Source: Candidatus Fermentithermobacillaceae bacterium
Lineage (GTDB): Bacteria > Bacillota > Sulfobacillia > Fermentithermobacillales > DUSS01
DNA: 64,000 nucleotides
Direction: 5' to 3'
Assembly: GCA_014896535.1 (NCBI GenBank)
Contig: JADBKE010000015.1
Span: forward strand, 62,001 to 126,000
The notes beneath the pieces are model-generated. The model had not been told where the DNA came from. It searched no databases and worked only from the letters and a program-made list of their open reading frames with translations. Positions 36,607-45,378 of the stretch are shown here, one piece after another (position 1 is the first letter of the stretch; each line of letters opens with the position of its first letter). Position numbers and translations under genes: made by a program.

Positions 36607-36638
36607 CTCGAGCAATCGACCACTCGAGTAATCGACCA
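36607..36638 (+). repeat. Two tandem 16-base repeats upstream of the FMN lipoprotein
   Basis: CTCGAGCAATCGACCA (36607-36622) is followed without gap by CTCGAGTAATCGACCA (36623-36638), with one mismatch, and then ACTCG. The repeat ends 36 bases before the start codon, so it could be a protein-binding site or part of the mRNA leader. Confidence 0.8.
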
Positions 36639-36674
36639 ACTCGTGCCGGTGGTTACGGGAGGAGGCTTCCGTCC

Positions 36675-37382
36675 TTGTTGAAACGTCTTGCGGGCACATT
36701 GAGTCTCTTGGTGATTTTTGCGGTGCTCCTTTCAGGATGTAAACCCAGAGTTTACAACGATGGTGTCTACAAGGGAATTTCTACTGCGGACATCCACGGC
36801 TACGCTATCGCCGAGGTTACCATCAAGAAGGATAAGATCGTAGCTGTCAAGCTCTCGGAGATCACGGAGAAGGGGGAAGTGAAAGACTACGCTACGTACC
36901 CCTATCCCGAAGCCAAGGCCGCCAACGAGACCATGTCCAGACGCTTCGTTGAGAAAAACTCGGCCGACGTGGATACAGTGGCTAAAGCCACAAACTCCTC
37001 TCGGAAATACATCGAAGCGGTGAAATTCGCGCTGGAAAAGGCCAAGAAACGGCCTACGGTCACGACGAAATACTGGAACGGCACATTCATGGGCGCCTCC
37101 CAGAAAGATGACCGCGGACGCGGAGTAGCGTGGGTTACCATCGAAAACGATAAGATCGTCAAGGTAGAACTGGAGGACGTTACTCCCGAGGGCAAGTTCA
37201 AGTTCAAGGATGTGGGCGAGGCGTATGCGTACCCGCCCGTATTGGAAGCCAGGGATGTTATGGAGCGACGGTTCGTAGAGGCCAACGGCCCTAACGTGGA
37301 TACGTTCACCGGGGCGACCGAAAGCTCCAGAAAATGGGTGGAGGCCGTGTCCAACGCCCTGGCCAACGCGGCAACTCGTTAG
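36675..37382 (+). CDS. Lipoprotein with two FMN-binding domains
   Basis: A 235-aa exported lipoprotein: lipobox LLSGC with C22 as the predicted lipidated residue. Two FMN_bind domains lie at about 30-120 and 135-232. The second has a complete flavinylation motif D209-T-F-T-G-A-T215, where T215 is the predicted site of covalent FMN attachment by ApbE. The first has DTVAKAT at the same place, lacking the T-G pair, so it is probably not flavinylated. No ApbE, Rnf or Nqr gene is in view. The TTG start at 36675 follows GGGAGGAGG. It is likely an extracytoplasmic electron carrier. Confidence 0.85.
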   Translation: MLKRLAGTLSLLVIFAVLLSGCKPRVYNDGVYKGISTADIHGYAIAEVTIKKDKIVAVKLSEITEKGEVKDYATYPYPEAKAANETMSRRFVEKNSADVDTVAKATNSSRKYIEAVKFALEKAKKRPTVTTKYWNGTFMGASQKDDRGRGVAWVTIENDKIVKVELEDVTPEGKFKFKDVGEAYAYPPVLEARDVMERRFVEANGPNVDTFTGATESSRKWVEAVSNALANAATR

Positions 37383-37444
37383 GAACCGGCTGCTCCGTTG
37401 CGAGCAGACGCTTTAGGTGGGAGAGGAGAAACGGAGGCTTCATC

Positions 37445-38281
37445 ATGCAATGCCAAGCAAAGCGAGGAGACCCCAGGCCCGTTGGAGTCATGGATTCGGG
37501 AGCGGGCGGCCTTACCGTGGTAAGGGAGGTGAGGAGACTCCTACCTTGTGAGAGTATCCTCTATTTTGCGGACGCAGGAAGACTCCCGTACGGTCCCAGA
37601 CCCCCCGAAGAAGTCAGGGTTTTCGTATACCAGATCGTGAAATTCCTGGCGGGAAAAGGTGCCAAAGCGGTGGTCCTCGGGTGTAACACCGCTACAGCTC
37701 ACGCCCTCGATTACGTAAGGGAGAAAGTAGAGGTCCCCGTCATCGGCGTGATCGGTCCAGGGGTAAGGGCGCTGGCCTCATCTCCCGTCCGCACAGCGGG
37801 GCTCATCGCCACGGAAGGAACGGTGCGGTCCGGCGCCTATCAGCGGGCCATAAAGGAGCGGCTTCCCGGAGTGGAAGTGATCGCGGAACCGTGTCCGGAT
37901 TTTGTGCCCCTGGTCGAAGCCGGACTCGTTGACCGGCAGGAAATCCAGCGTGCTGTCGAAAATCACGTGCAAGTGTTCAGGAAAACGAAGATCGATGCCC
38001 TCATCCTGGGGTGTACGCACTTCCCCCTTCTAAGACCGTGGCTCGAAGCGGCGCTTCCCGGCGTAAGGATGGTGGACCCGGCTCAAGAGACGGCGGAGGA
38101 ACTGAAAAAAGTTCTCGAGGATACCGGCCTCGCGAATTCCCCCAACGGTTGCGCCGAACCATCCGGTCCGGAACTTGAGTTCTATACGACGGGTTCGGCG
38201 GGCGATCTTCAGAGGCAAATCGAGGTGTTTCTGGGGCTAACTGGAGCAAGGGTGCATCACGTGGATTTAAGTATGCTATAA
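37445..38281 (+). CDS. murI: Glutamate racemase
   Basis: Provides D-glutamate for peptidoglycan. From the ATG at 37445 (after CGGAGG) it is 278 aa. Both catalytic cysteine regions are present, VLGCNTATAHA and LGCTHFPLLRPWL, along with GVMDSGAGGLTVVREV and ILYFADAGRLPYGPRPPEEV. The frame is open upstream but contains no family sequence there. The TAA stop is embedded in the TATAAT of the ferredoxin promoter. Confidence 0.95.
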   Translation: MQCQAKRGDPRPVGVMDSGAGGLTVVREVRRLLPCESILYFADAGRLPYGPRPPEEVRVFVYQIVKFLAGKGAKAVVLGCNTATAHALDYVREKVEVPVIGVIGPGVRALASSPVRTAGLIATEGTVRSGAYQRAIKERLPGVEVIAEPCPDFVPLVEAGLVDRQEIQRAVENHVQVFRKTKIDALILGCTHFPLLRPWLEAALPGVRMVDPAQETAEELKKVLEDTGLANSPNGCAEPSGPELEFYTTGSAGDLQRQIEVFLGLTGARVHHVDLSML

Positions 38282-38282
38282 T
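38274..38282 (+). promoter_or_regulatory. Extended -10 promoter for ferredoxin
   Basis: TGCTATAAT forms a perfect extended -10 at the very end of murI; its TATAAT contains the murI stop. No strong -35 is seen. It lies 49 bases before the ferredoxin ATG. Confidence 0.5.
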
Positions 38283-38292
38283 CCTCTCGTGA

Positions 38293-38526
<234 letters not shown>

Positions 38527-38573
38527 GGAAAACCCTCCGGACTCCGAGGCGTGCAGGGAGCGAGGTGTGACCG

Positions 38574-39578
38574 TTGGTCGATCCCCAGAGGGTCCACGAG
38601 GAAGCCATCGTCATCGACGGTCATTGCGACACCATACTGCAGGTTGGGCAAGGACTTCACCGCTACCGCCCGGGACCGACCAGGAGTTTCTGGGAGGAAA
38701 GTTCTCGGGGACACATAGATTTTCCCCGGTTGGTTAAGGGCGGCGTGACCTGCCAGGTGATGGCGTTATACATAGAGCCCCAGTATAAACCGGCCATCTC
38801 CGCGAGAAGAACCCTTGAACTTCTGGACGCAATGTACCGCCTCTTTGAAGAGAACCCCGACTTCGTCCTCGCCACGAGGTCCAGGGACATCGTCGAAGCC
38901 AAGCGCAACCGGAAAGTGTCGGCCCTTCTCAGCATCGAAGGGGGCGAAGCCGTGGAAGGTAGTTTGTCGCTGCTTCGCTCCTTTTACCGGCTGGGGGTAA
39001 GGGCCATGGGGCTCACGTGGAACCAGCGGAATGACATCGCCGACGGAGTTGGTGAGAGGTCCGGGTCATCCCTCACGGAATTCGGTGTTGCCCTGGTAAA
39101 AGAGATGGAGCGTCTGGGCATGCTCGTCGACGTTTCGCACCTGTCCGAATCGAGTTTCTGGGCTGTTCATGAGGTTGCGGAACGCCCGTACATCGCCTCC
39201 CACTCGAATTCGAAAGCTCTGTGTTCTCATCCGAGGAACCTGGATGACCGTCAGATTGAAGCTCTGGCTTCGAAGGGCGGAGTTATCGGGGTTGTGTTCG
39301 CTCCGGGCTTCGTTTCGGACGACCCCGAGCGGGTCTCCCTGCAAGCCCTCGTAGATCACATCGATCACATCGTGAAAGTCGCGGGGATCGATCACGTTGG
39401 GCTTGGTTCCGACTTCGACGGCTATGGCGTTAAAGAAGGAGCTCCCGTGGTCATCAAGGATGTATCGGAGCTCCCGCTTTTAACTCAGGAGCTTGCCCGT
39501 CGAGGTTACCGCAGGGAAGACATCGAGAAAATCCTGGGCAGGAACTGGCTCAGGGTATATGAACAAGTGATTGGATAA
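38574..39578 (+). CDS. Membrane dipeptidase, peptidase M19 family
   Basis: A 334-aa zinc-dependent dipeptidase. Metal-site motifs are VIDGHCDTI (HxD at residues 17-19), SIEGGEAVEG (bridging Glu), DVSHLSESSFWAV and PYIASHSNSKAL, with GLGSDFDGYG near the C-terminus. There is no signal peptide, so it is probably cytoplasmic despite the family name. The TTG start at 38574 follows GAGGTG. The substrate is unknown; D-amino-acid-containing dipeptides are accepted by relatives. A terminator follows at 39625. Confidence 0.9.
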   Translation: MVDPQRVHEEAIVIDGHCDTILQVGQGLHRYRPGPTRSFWEESSRGHIDFPRLVKGGVTCQVMALYIEPQYKPAISARRTLELLDAMYRLFEENPDFVLATRSRDIVEAKRNRKVSALLSIEGGEAVEGSLSLLRSFYRLGVRAMGLTWNQRNDIADGVGERSGSSLTEFGVALVKEMERLGMLVDVSHLSESSFWAVHEVAERPYIASHSNSKALCSHPRNLDDRQIEALASKGGVIGVVFAPGFVSDDPERVSLQALVDHIDHIVKVAGIDHVGLGSDFDGYGVKEGAPVVIKDVSELPLLTQELARRGYRREDIEKILGRNWLRVYEQVIG

Positions 39579-39624
39579 AGCGGTCTTTTCTCTGTGGACC
39601 CTTGCGGGACGTACTGACCATAGA

Positions 39625-39655
39625 CCCTCGGCGAAAGCCGGGGGCCTCTCTTTTT
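39625..39655 (+). terminator. Rho-independent terminator after the dipeptidase gene
   Basis: CCCTCGGC (39625-39632), a GAAA tetraloop, GCCGGGGG (39637-39644; 8 pairs with one T-G) and then CCTCTCTTTTT. It lies 47 bases after the dipeptidase stop. Confidence 0.8.
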
Positions 39656-39783
39656 GGTGGCAATTTCCTGCGACCGTTACGGAGGTGGAAGCCCGCGGAA
39701 TCTCGAAGGATAAAAGAGCCGTTACCCTGGGCTGATGTCGTCGACTCACTTAACTTCCCAGACCGGCGAGAGGCTGGTGTTCC

Positions 39784-41475
39784 ATGATACACGAGACCGG
39801 AACCGGACTTCCGTTGAGGTCCCGTCTCTCCGGAAGGACGCGCCCGTGGCGCGGTATCTTCCTTGTGCTTCTGTTGGCTTCCGCGAGTCTTCTTGTGGTG
39901 CTTCCCTCGTTTTTGTGGGTGGAAAGACCCGTTCCGGAGAGACCCCGGCTTATTTACGAGGGGACAGTCTACAGGACGCCCGGGGTAATATCCGGAGGCG
40001 AGGTGTACATTCCCTTTGACTTCATACGAGAGAAGATCGACCCGGATGTGTTCTGGGACAACGAAGTCCTCGTCATAACCACCAGGGATAAAGTCATTAA
40101 GCTCCGAACCGAAGAGCTTACAGCTTACATCAACCAGCACCCGGTGGACTTGAAACTCCCTGTAGTTATGGAGGGTTCTATGCCGTACGTTCCCGCTTGC
40201 GTACTGCAGGAGATATATCCGGTGGGGGCGCACTACTTTCCCGATGCCCGCACGGTACAGGTGAAGCGGCTGGACGTCTGGACCAGACGAGGAGAAGTCA
40301 AAGAAGCTTTTTTCCTTCGTGAGGCACCGAGCTTTCTTGTGAGGAGGGTGGAAGCGATAGGACCGGGCGCCGTTGTCAGCATATATGGAAAAAGAGGAGG
40401 ATGGCTACTCGTGGAGACCTCATCGGGCAATAGCGGCTATATCAGGGAAGAGAAGGTGCGAGAAATAGAGCCGGAGCCCCCGTCGAAGGAACTCGCTCGC
40501 CCTTACGCACCGCCCAAGCTGCCGGGACGCCGGGTGTTCCTCATATGGGAGCAGGTGGATAGGACGACTCCCGACCCGTCGCGCATAGGAGAGATGCCCG
40601 GCGTCAACGTGGTTTCCCCCACCTGGTTTTCTCTGTCGCAGACGCCGGGAGAAGTTCTGAACACCGCCGATGCTCGTTACGTGAGGTGGGCGCACTCTCG
40701 CGGGTATCATGTTTGGGGGTTGTTTTCCAACGGATTCGATCCCGTGAGGACGAGAAGCGTAATCAGGGACTCCGACCTCAGGGACCGGGTGATAGCACAG
40801 ATCCTCTTGTACGCCAAGGCTTACTCCCTGGACGGAATAAACATCGATTTCGAAAACGTTTACCACGCCGATGCCAGCTACCTCACCCAGTTTGTCAGGG
40901 AACTGGTACCCATGGCCCGCCAGCAAGGTCTCGTAGTGAGCATGGACGTAACGGTAAAATCAGAGAGCCCCAACTGGTCTTTGTGTTACGAAAGGCGGAA
41001 GCTGGCAGAGGTCCTGGACTACGTAATACTCATGGCCTATGACCAGTATCCATGGGGGTCGCCCGTGGCTGGCCCGGTGTCCACCATCCCCTGGACTGAG
41101 GATTGCATAAAGAAGACCTTAGAGGAGGTTCCCAGGGAAAAGCTGATCCTGGGGGTGCCGTTTTACACACGCCTCTGGACTGAAAGACGTCAAGACGGCC
41201 AGTTCCAGGTCTCATCGAAGGCCCTGGGCATGGAAGCTGCGGAAAAGTGGCTTCAGGACAGGGGTATAACGGCCGAGCGCGACCCGGAAACCGGGCTCAG
41301 GTACGTCCAACGAACGGAGGGAGACGTTACCTACAAACTGTGGTTGGAAGACGAAGAGTCCATGAAGATGCGGATGATGCTGATGGAAAAATACGGCCTG
41401 GCAGGAGTGGCTGCTTGGCGCAGAGGTTTCGAGAAACCGTCGATATACGAGGTTATCGAGCCGTTCGTCCGCTGA
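39784..41475 (+). CDS. Membrane-anchored GH18 glycosidase with stalk and SH3-like domains
   Basis: A 563-aa protein facing the outside of the cell. A membrane anchor lies at about 24-45, a copper-amine-oxidase-N-like domain at about 57-160 (GVISGGEVYIPFDFIREKI ... VPACVLQEIYPVGA) and an SH3b-like domain at about 170-232. A GH18 TIM barrel spans about 245-560. The catalytic strand reads D350-G-I-N-I-D355-F-E357 with E357 as the acid; N353 replaces the usual first middle Asp. It resembles YaaH/YdhD-type peptidoglycan hydrolases of spore formers. The neighbour on the opposite strand is also a wall hydrolase. Confidence 0.85.
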   Translation: MIHETGTGLPLRSRLSGRTRPWRGIFLVLLLASASLLVVLPSFLWVERPVPERPRLIYEGTVYRTPGVISGGEVYIPFDFIREKIDPDVFWDNEVLVITTRDKVIKLRTEELTAYINQHPVDLKLPVVMEGSMPYVPACVLQEIYPVGAHYFPDARTVQVKRLDVWTRRGEVKEAFFLREAPSFLVRRVEAIGPGAVVSIYGKRGGWLLVETSSGNSGYIREEKVREIEPEPPSKELARPYAPPKLPGRRVFLIWEQVDRTTPDPSRIGEMPGVNVVSPTWFSLSQTPGEVLNTADARYVRWAHSRGYHVWGLFSNGFDPVRTRSVIRDSDLRDRVIAQILLYAKAYSLDGINIDFENVYHADASYLTQFVRELVPMARQQGLVVSMDVTVKSESPNWSLCYERRKLAEVLDYVILMAYDQYPWGSPVAGPVSTIPWTEDCIKKTLEEVPREKLILGVPFYTRLWTERRQDGQFQVSSKALGMEAAEKWLQDRGITAERDPETGLRYVQRTEGDVTYKLWLEDEESMKMRMMLMEKYGLAGVAAWRRGFEKPSIYEVIEPFVR

Positions 41476-41492
41476 CCGAGACGGGTGGATCT

Positions 41493-43691
41493 TCACTGGC
41501 CGAAGTAAGATTCAAGACCCCGGAATATGCCAAGGGCTGCTTGATCCAGCACCGCCGGGTCCGCGAGTCGAGATTCTTCCTCGGGGTTGGTCAAAAACCC
41601 GATTTCGACGAGGGCTGCCGGGCAGTGGGACTGGCGGAGGACGAAGAAATCCGCTTCCATCACTCCCCGATCTACGCTGCCCAACGCGGACGTGAGCTCC
41701 CGCTGGATCGCGGCGGCAAGCCGTCGCGAGCTCGCCGAATTCAGCGGACGGGTGGAATAGTAAGTTGAGGTTCCCTTAACTCCGGAATTCCAGTGGGCGT
41801 CGCAATGAATGGACACGAAGGCGTCGCTGAATCGACTCCACGCTGCCCGTTTGGCGAGTTCCCCTTCGTACTCTTCCTGGGTCGGGTTCCAGTCGGCGGG
41901 AGGTGTCACGGGGATTCCTCTTTCCCTCGTCATGTAAACCACGGCGCCAGCTTCCTCCAGGAGTTTCTTCAGCCTGAGAGCGACCTCCAGGTTTACGGTT
42001 TCCTCCTTGAGACCGCTGCGACCGACCGCCCCCGAGTCCGTCTCCCCGTGCCCGGGATCCACCGTTATCACCTTGCCTCTGAGGCCGGTCGACAGGAAGT
42101 GGGCTTCCAGCGTGTTATCGGTTTTTCGCAGGACAAACGAGGTCCCGGGGTGCTTTGTCACAACCATGCGGACTCCTTGCGACGATGACTGGATGTCGAT
42201 GGATTTGAGGAATCGACCTGGTGGCCGCGGAGGCGTGCCGTTGAACGACGCTCCCGGAATGAAAAACTCCACCGTGTCCCCATATTGATTTACGTCGGGC
42301 CACGCATATCCCAGGGCATTCACAACGAGGACATCCCTTCCATCCCTTTGCTCGGCTGCTACCTGGGTCAGGACGGGGGAAAAGTCCAGCACGACCCGTC
42401 CCGGGCCGAGCTCGGTGATGCGATAGTTGGGTTTCTCGTTGAACACTATTTTGAAGTCGGACGTGGCAAGCTCGATGTGGTCGAACTCATAGGCACCTAT
42501 CCCGAGAGTGCCTCTATTTTCGAAGAAGATCGAAGTGCTCACCAGAATGGAGTTTTCGACGGGACCGGGGAGGATTGCGGCGGAGTCGAAAGCGCCGGTC
42601 ACCGTGACCCTCCTGCCCGTCTCGCCGGCTTCCACCGTTACGGAAAACGGGCATGACGAGGGTTCCACTCCTCCTGTCAGCCAGGAGGCCACCCATCCCA
42701 CCTTCCCTTTGGGGGATATGATGTTGAGCCAGTCGCCGGACTTACCGAGGACAAGCAGGACATCGCCCTTGCGGACCAGATCTACAACGGCGTAGTTTGT
42801 TCCCGGACCGGCGCGAACATTGACGGCGCTGGCGGTGACGACCGACTTCTGATACTTGCCCATGCACCACAGCCCGTCGGATACCTTGTAGAAAACGTCG
42901 CCGTCCTCGGGAGAAACCAGCCTCACTTCGGCGCCCGGTACCCAGCCTTTTTCGCCGGACTCGGTCGCGACCCAGATCCAGCCGCCTTTAGTGCCGAGGT
43001 ACCGGCCCGGGCTTGAAGCGGTGAGATAGGCTACCACGTCGCCGTTTTTGATGGCCGTTTGCCATACGGTGACGCGGTTGCCGACGGGATACACGAGCAT
43101 TTTCGAGGGGTCGATGGGGGGCAAGGGCTTTTTCGGCGTCGTTCCAGCTTCGAGGCGAACGAGTTCCGCGTAGATCCAGCACTTTACGCCGTCGGAACGC
43201 TCGACTTGTATCCAGTTCCCCGTCTTGGCCAAGGCCTTTAACCGTTCGCCTTTCTTGACCGTGGAAAGCACGCTGTACCCGGTTCCCGGACCCCGTCTCA
43301 AGTTAACGACGGACGCGTCAACGACGGCCACCAGGTTCTTCGGTTGGAGGTCTATTTCTATAAGCCAGGCTGCGATCCAGTACTCCTTCGATTTGTACGC
43401 GATCCGCACCCAATCGCCTCTCTCTTCTCTCACCTCGACCCAGGTTCCCTGAGTCACCTGGCCCAGGACTCTGTAGTTGAGCCCAGGTCCTGATCTCAAG
43501 TTCACGACATCGCCCGTTACCATGGCCCGGCAACCCTGAAGAGCCGCGCCCTGAGCGCAGGTGAGGTGGCTCCGAGGGAAGGGGAGCGTGGCCCAGATCC
43601 AGGCGGACAGTATGAGACAAATTGCAGCTTTCTTTGCCGCGATATGTACAGATGCAGTCCGTTTCTGCGCGGAAGGAGTCAATTTGTTCAC
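41493..43691 (-). CDS. SH3b/AMIN-domain N-acetylmuramoyl-L-alanine amidase
   Basis: A 732-aa secreted wall amidase. A signal peptide lies at about 1-47 and SH3b repeats at about 55-115 (VNLRSGPGLNYRVLG), 120-180 (VNLRRGPGTGYSVL) and 283-345 (VNVRAGPGTNYAVV), with a degenerate one between. An AMIN-like domain spans about 365-530. Amidase_3 covers 540-732 with VDPGHGETDSGAVG, VSIHCDAH and the catalytic VEIGFLTNPEE. The GTG at 43691 lacks a good SD, so the exact start is uncertain. It converges on the GH18 gene with a 17-base gap. Confidence 0.92.
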   Translation of the reverse strand: MNKLTPSAQKRTASVHIAAKKAAICLILSAWIWATLPFPRSHLTCAQGAALQGCRAMVTGDVVNLRSGPGLNYRVLGQVTQGTWVEVREERGDWVRIAYKSKEYWIAAWLIEIDLQPKNLVAVVDASVVNLRRGPGTGYSVLSTVKKGERLKALAKTGNWIQVERSDGVKCWIYAELVRLEAGTTPKKPLPPIDPSKMLVYPVGNRVTVWQTAIKNGDVVAYLTASSPGRYLGTKGGWIWVATESGEKGWVPGAEVRLVSPEDGDVFYKVSDGLWCMGKYQKSVVTASAVNVRAGPGTNYAVVDLVRKGDVLLVLGKSGDWLNIISPKGKVGWVASWLTGGVEPSSCPFSVTVEAGETGRRVTVTGAFDSAAILPGPVENSILVSTSIFFENRGTLGIGAYEFDHIELATSDFKIVFNEKPNYRITELGPGRVVLDFSPVLTQVAAEQRDGRDVLVVNALGYAWPDVNQYGDTVEFFIPGASFNGTPPRPPGRFLKSIDIQSSSQGVRMVVTKHPGTSFVLRKTDNTLEAHFLSTGLRGKVITVDPGHGETDSGAVGRSGLKEETVNLEVALRLKKLLEEAGAVVYMTRERGIPVTPPADWNPTQEEYEGELAKRAAWSRFSDAFVSIHCDAHWNSGVKGTSTYYSTRPLNSASSRRLAAAIQRELTSALGSVDRGVMEADFFVLRQSHCPAALVEIGFLTNPEEESRLADPAVLDQAALGIFRGLESYFGQ

Positions 43692-43742
43692 CCCGGATAT
43701 GGCGATTACCAGAAATAGATGAGATATTCCCTGCGTATTCTC

Positions 43743-43770
43743 TTTCGACTACATATTCGCATGTTTCGAC
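43743..43770. repeat. Paired TTTCGAC sites 21 bases apart
   Basis: TTTCGAC occurs at 43743-43749 and again at 43764-43770, exactly two helical turns apart, upstream of the minus-strand amidase (GTCGAAA on the coding strand). A dimeric regulator could bind here. They lie within the 262-base gap that separates the divergent amidase and TPR genes. Confidence 0.4.
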
Positions 43771-43953
43771 GCATTTCCTGGTTTCTCTGTTCCGTCCAGC
43801 GTGAAAAATAACTGCGGTCGGAAAGAAGGTCACGGGGAATCATTTCGAGAAACTACACCTTGATCTAAAGGAGCACGTCTGGACCACCACACCAGAAGGG
43901 AGGTATGGCGGCGGCCTTGGCCACATCTGTCAGGCCGTCGCCGTCGGGGCGCC

Positions 43954-45378
43954 ATGAGAAGAGATACAAAAGTTGATGAGAAGGCTCTGGACGAGGTCAT
44001 TTCCAGGCTCGAAGCGGAGGCGCGATCAAAGCCCGAGGACACGCTCAGGTTGACCCAGCTCGGTCTTGCGTATCTCGAAAGAGGGCGGATGGAAGAAGGA
44101 CTGGCGTCCCTGGAGAAGGTGGTGTCTTTAGACCCCAAGAACGTGACAGCCAGGTACTATCTGGGAGTTGGATACGCCGACAGCGGCAAACTGGACGAGG
44201 CGGTACGCCAGTGGGAGAAAGCTGCGGAGCTCGACAAAAACCATGCTGAATCCCGATACTTCCTGGGCAAGGTCCTGGCAGCTCGGGGCAAGTTCGATAA
44301 GGCTCTTGAATACACGAAGCGGGCCAAAGAGATCCAGCCGGGTAATCCCATGGTGAGGGCCCAGCTGGCCGAACTATACCTGGTGATGGGCAAAGCGGAT
44401 GAAGCTCTTCGTGAGTGGGAGGACCTCCTCAAAATCCAGAAGGATAACGTGCAGGCATTGCACAACATAGGCGCCTATTACCTCGACAGGAAGGAGTACG
44501 AAAAAGCCCTCGTTTACCTGGAGAAGGCACGGGCGCTGGGCTCTACCAATCCAGGATTGTATTACAATCTTGGACTCGTATACCTCGGCCAGAGGAAGCT
44601 GGACAAGGCGGCGGAGGCGCTCGAGCAAGCTTTGAAGATCGAGCCAGACTCCGTGACCAGCGCCATCACGCTGGGGGAAGTTTACGCCCTCAAAGGGGAC
44701 CTGGACCGGGCGGTGAGCCTGTGGGAAAAGGTTCTGGAGAAGAGGCCGGACAACCTGGCGGCCAGGTATAACGTGGGACTGGCCCGTTACCAGCAGGGTC
44801 GTACGGAAGAAGCGGTGTCCATATGGAGAGAGGTGTTGGAGAAGGACCCGTCTTATATTCCGGCCAGGAAAAACATAGCTATCCACTTTGCTCAAGTGGG
44901 CAACCTCGAAGCTGCCCTGGAAGAGTGGAAGAAGATCCGCGAGAAGATTCCTTCTTCTCCCGAACCCCTGCTGGCTTTGGGTGACCTCAGTTTCCGGCTG
45001 GGGAAGCTCGAGGACTCGCTCAGGTACGCCGAGGAATTCGTATCGAAGTTTCCCAAGATCGCCGCCGGGCGGCTCTTAAGAGGAACGGTCCTGATGTGCC
45101 GGGGCGAGTACAGGGAGGGGCTCCAAGAGTGGGTGAAGGCCAAGGAACTCGATCCCAACTTTGCCCTGGCTAACTCCGCTTTCATCGGCCGCGTAATATG
45201 GCCGGATTTGGTAGAGAGGGCGTTGAAGTCGAGCCGAACCGAAGAGGAAAGGTCTTGCGTGAGATTGGTCTCATCTCTGGTGCGGGAGGAAACCAACCCA
45301 CCCCGGGGGATTTGCCTCCCGGACACCGAGGAGAAAAGGGGGTTTCAGACTCCTTGGTCGAAGCCCAAGAGCGACTAG
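43954..45378 (+). CDS. Tetratricopeptide repeat protein
   Basis: A 474-aa protein consisting almost wholly of 34-residue TPR units from about residue 25 to 420. Clear units include LGLAYLERGRMEEGLASLEKVVSLDPKN, VGYADSGKLDEAVRQWEKAAELDKNH and IGAYYLDRKEYEKALVYLEKARAL. No signal peptide or enzymatic domain is seen, so it is a scaffold of unknown partners. The last 45 residues are non-TPR. The ATG at 43954 has only a weak SD. Its end overlaps the next gene by about 25 bases. Confidence 0.85.
   Translation: MRRDTKVDEKALDEVISRLEAEARSKPEDTLRLTQLGLAYLERGRMEEGLASLEKVVSLDPKNVTARYYLGVGYADSGKLDEAVRQWEKAAELDKNHAESRYFLGKVLAARGKFDKALEYTKRAKEIQPGNPMVRAQLAELYLVMGKADEALREWEDLLKIQKDNVQALHNIGAYYLDRKEYEKALVYLEKARALGSTNPGLYYNLGLVYLGQRKLDKAAEALEQALKIEPDSVTSAITLGEVYALKGDLDRAVSLWEKVLEKRPDNLAARYNVGLARYQQGRTEEAVSIWREVLEKDPSYIPARKNIAIHFAQVGNLEAALEEWKKIREKIPSSPEPLLALGDLSFRLGKLEDSLRYAEEFVSKFPKIAAGRLLRGTVLMCRGEYREGLQEWVKAKELDPNFALANSAFIGRVIWPDLVERALKSSRTEEERSCVRLVSSLVREETNPPRGICLPDTEEKRGFQTPWSKPKSD

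Larger units (their letters stand above)
36249..36674. other. Intergenic region between divergent genes, with promoter and repeats
   Basis: 426 bases without a supported gene, between the minus-strand DUF6514-like gene and the plus-strand FMN lipoprotein. It holds a plus-strand promoter candidate (36454-36481), a 16-base tandem repeat (36607-36638) and, on the minus strand upstream of the DUF6514-like gene, TTGTCGAA (complement of 36333-36340), which matches the core of a Spo0A box. Confidence 0.6.
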
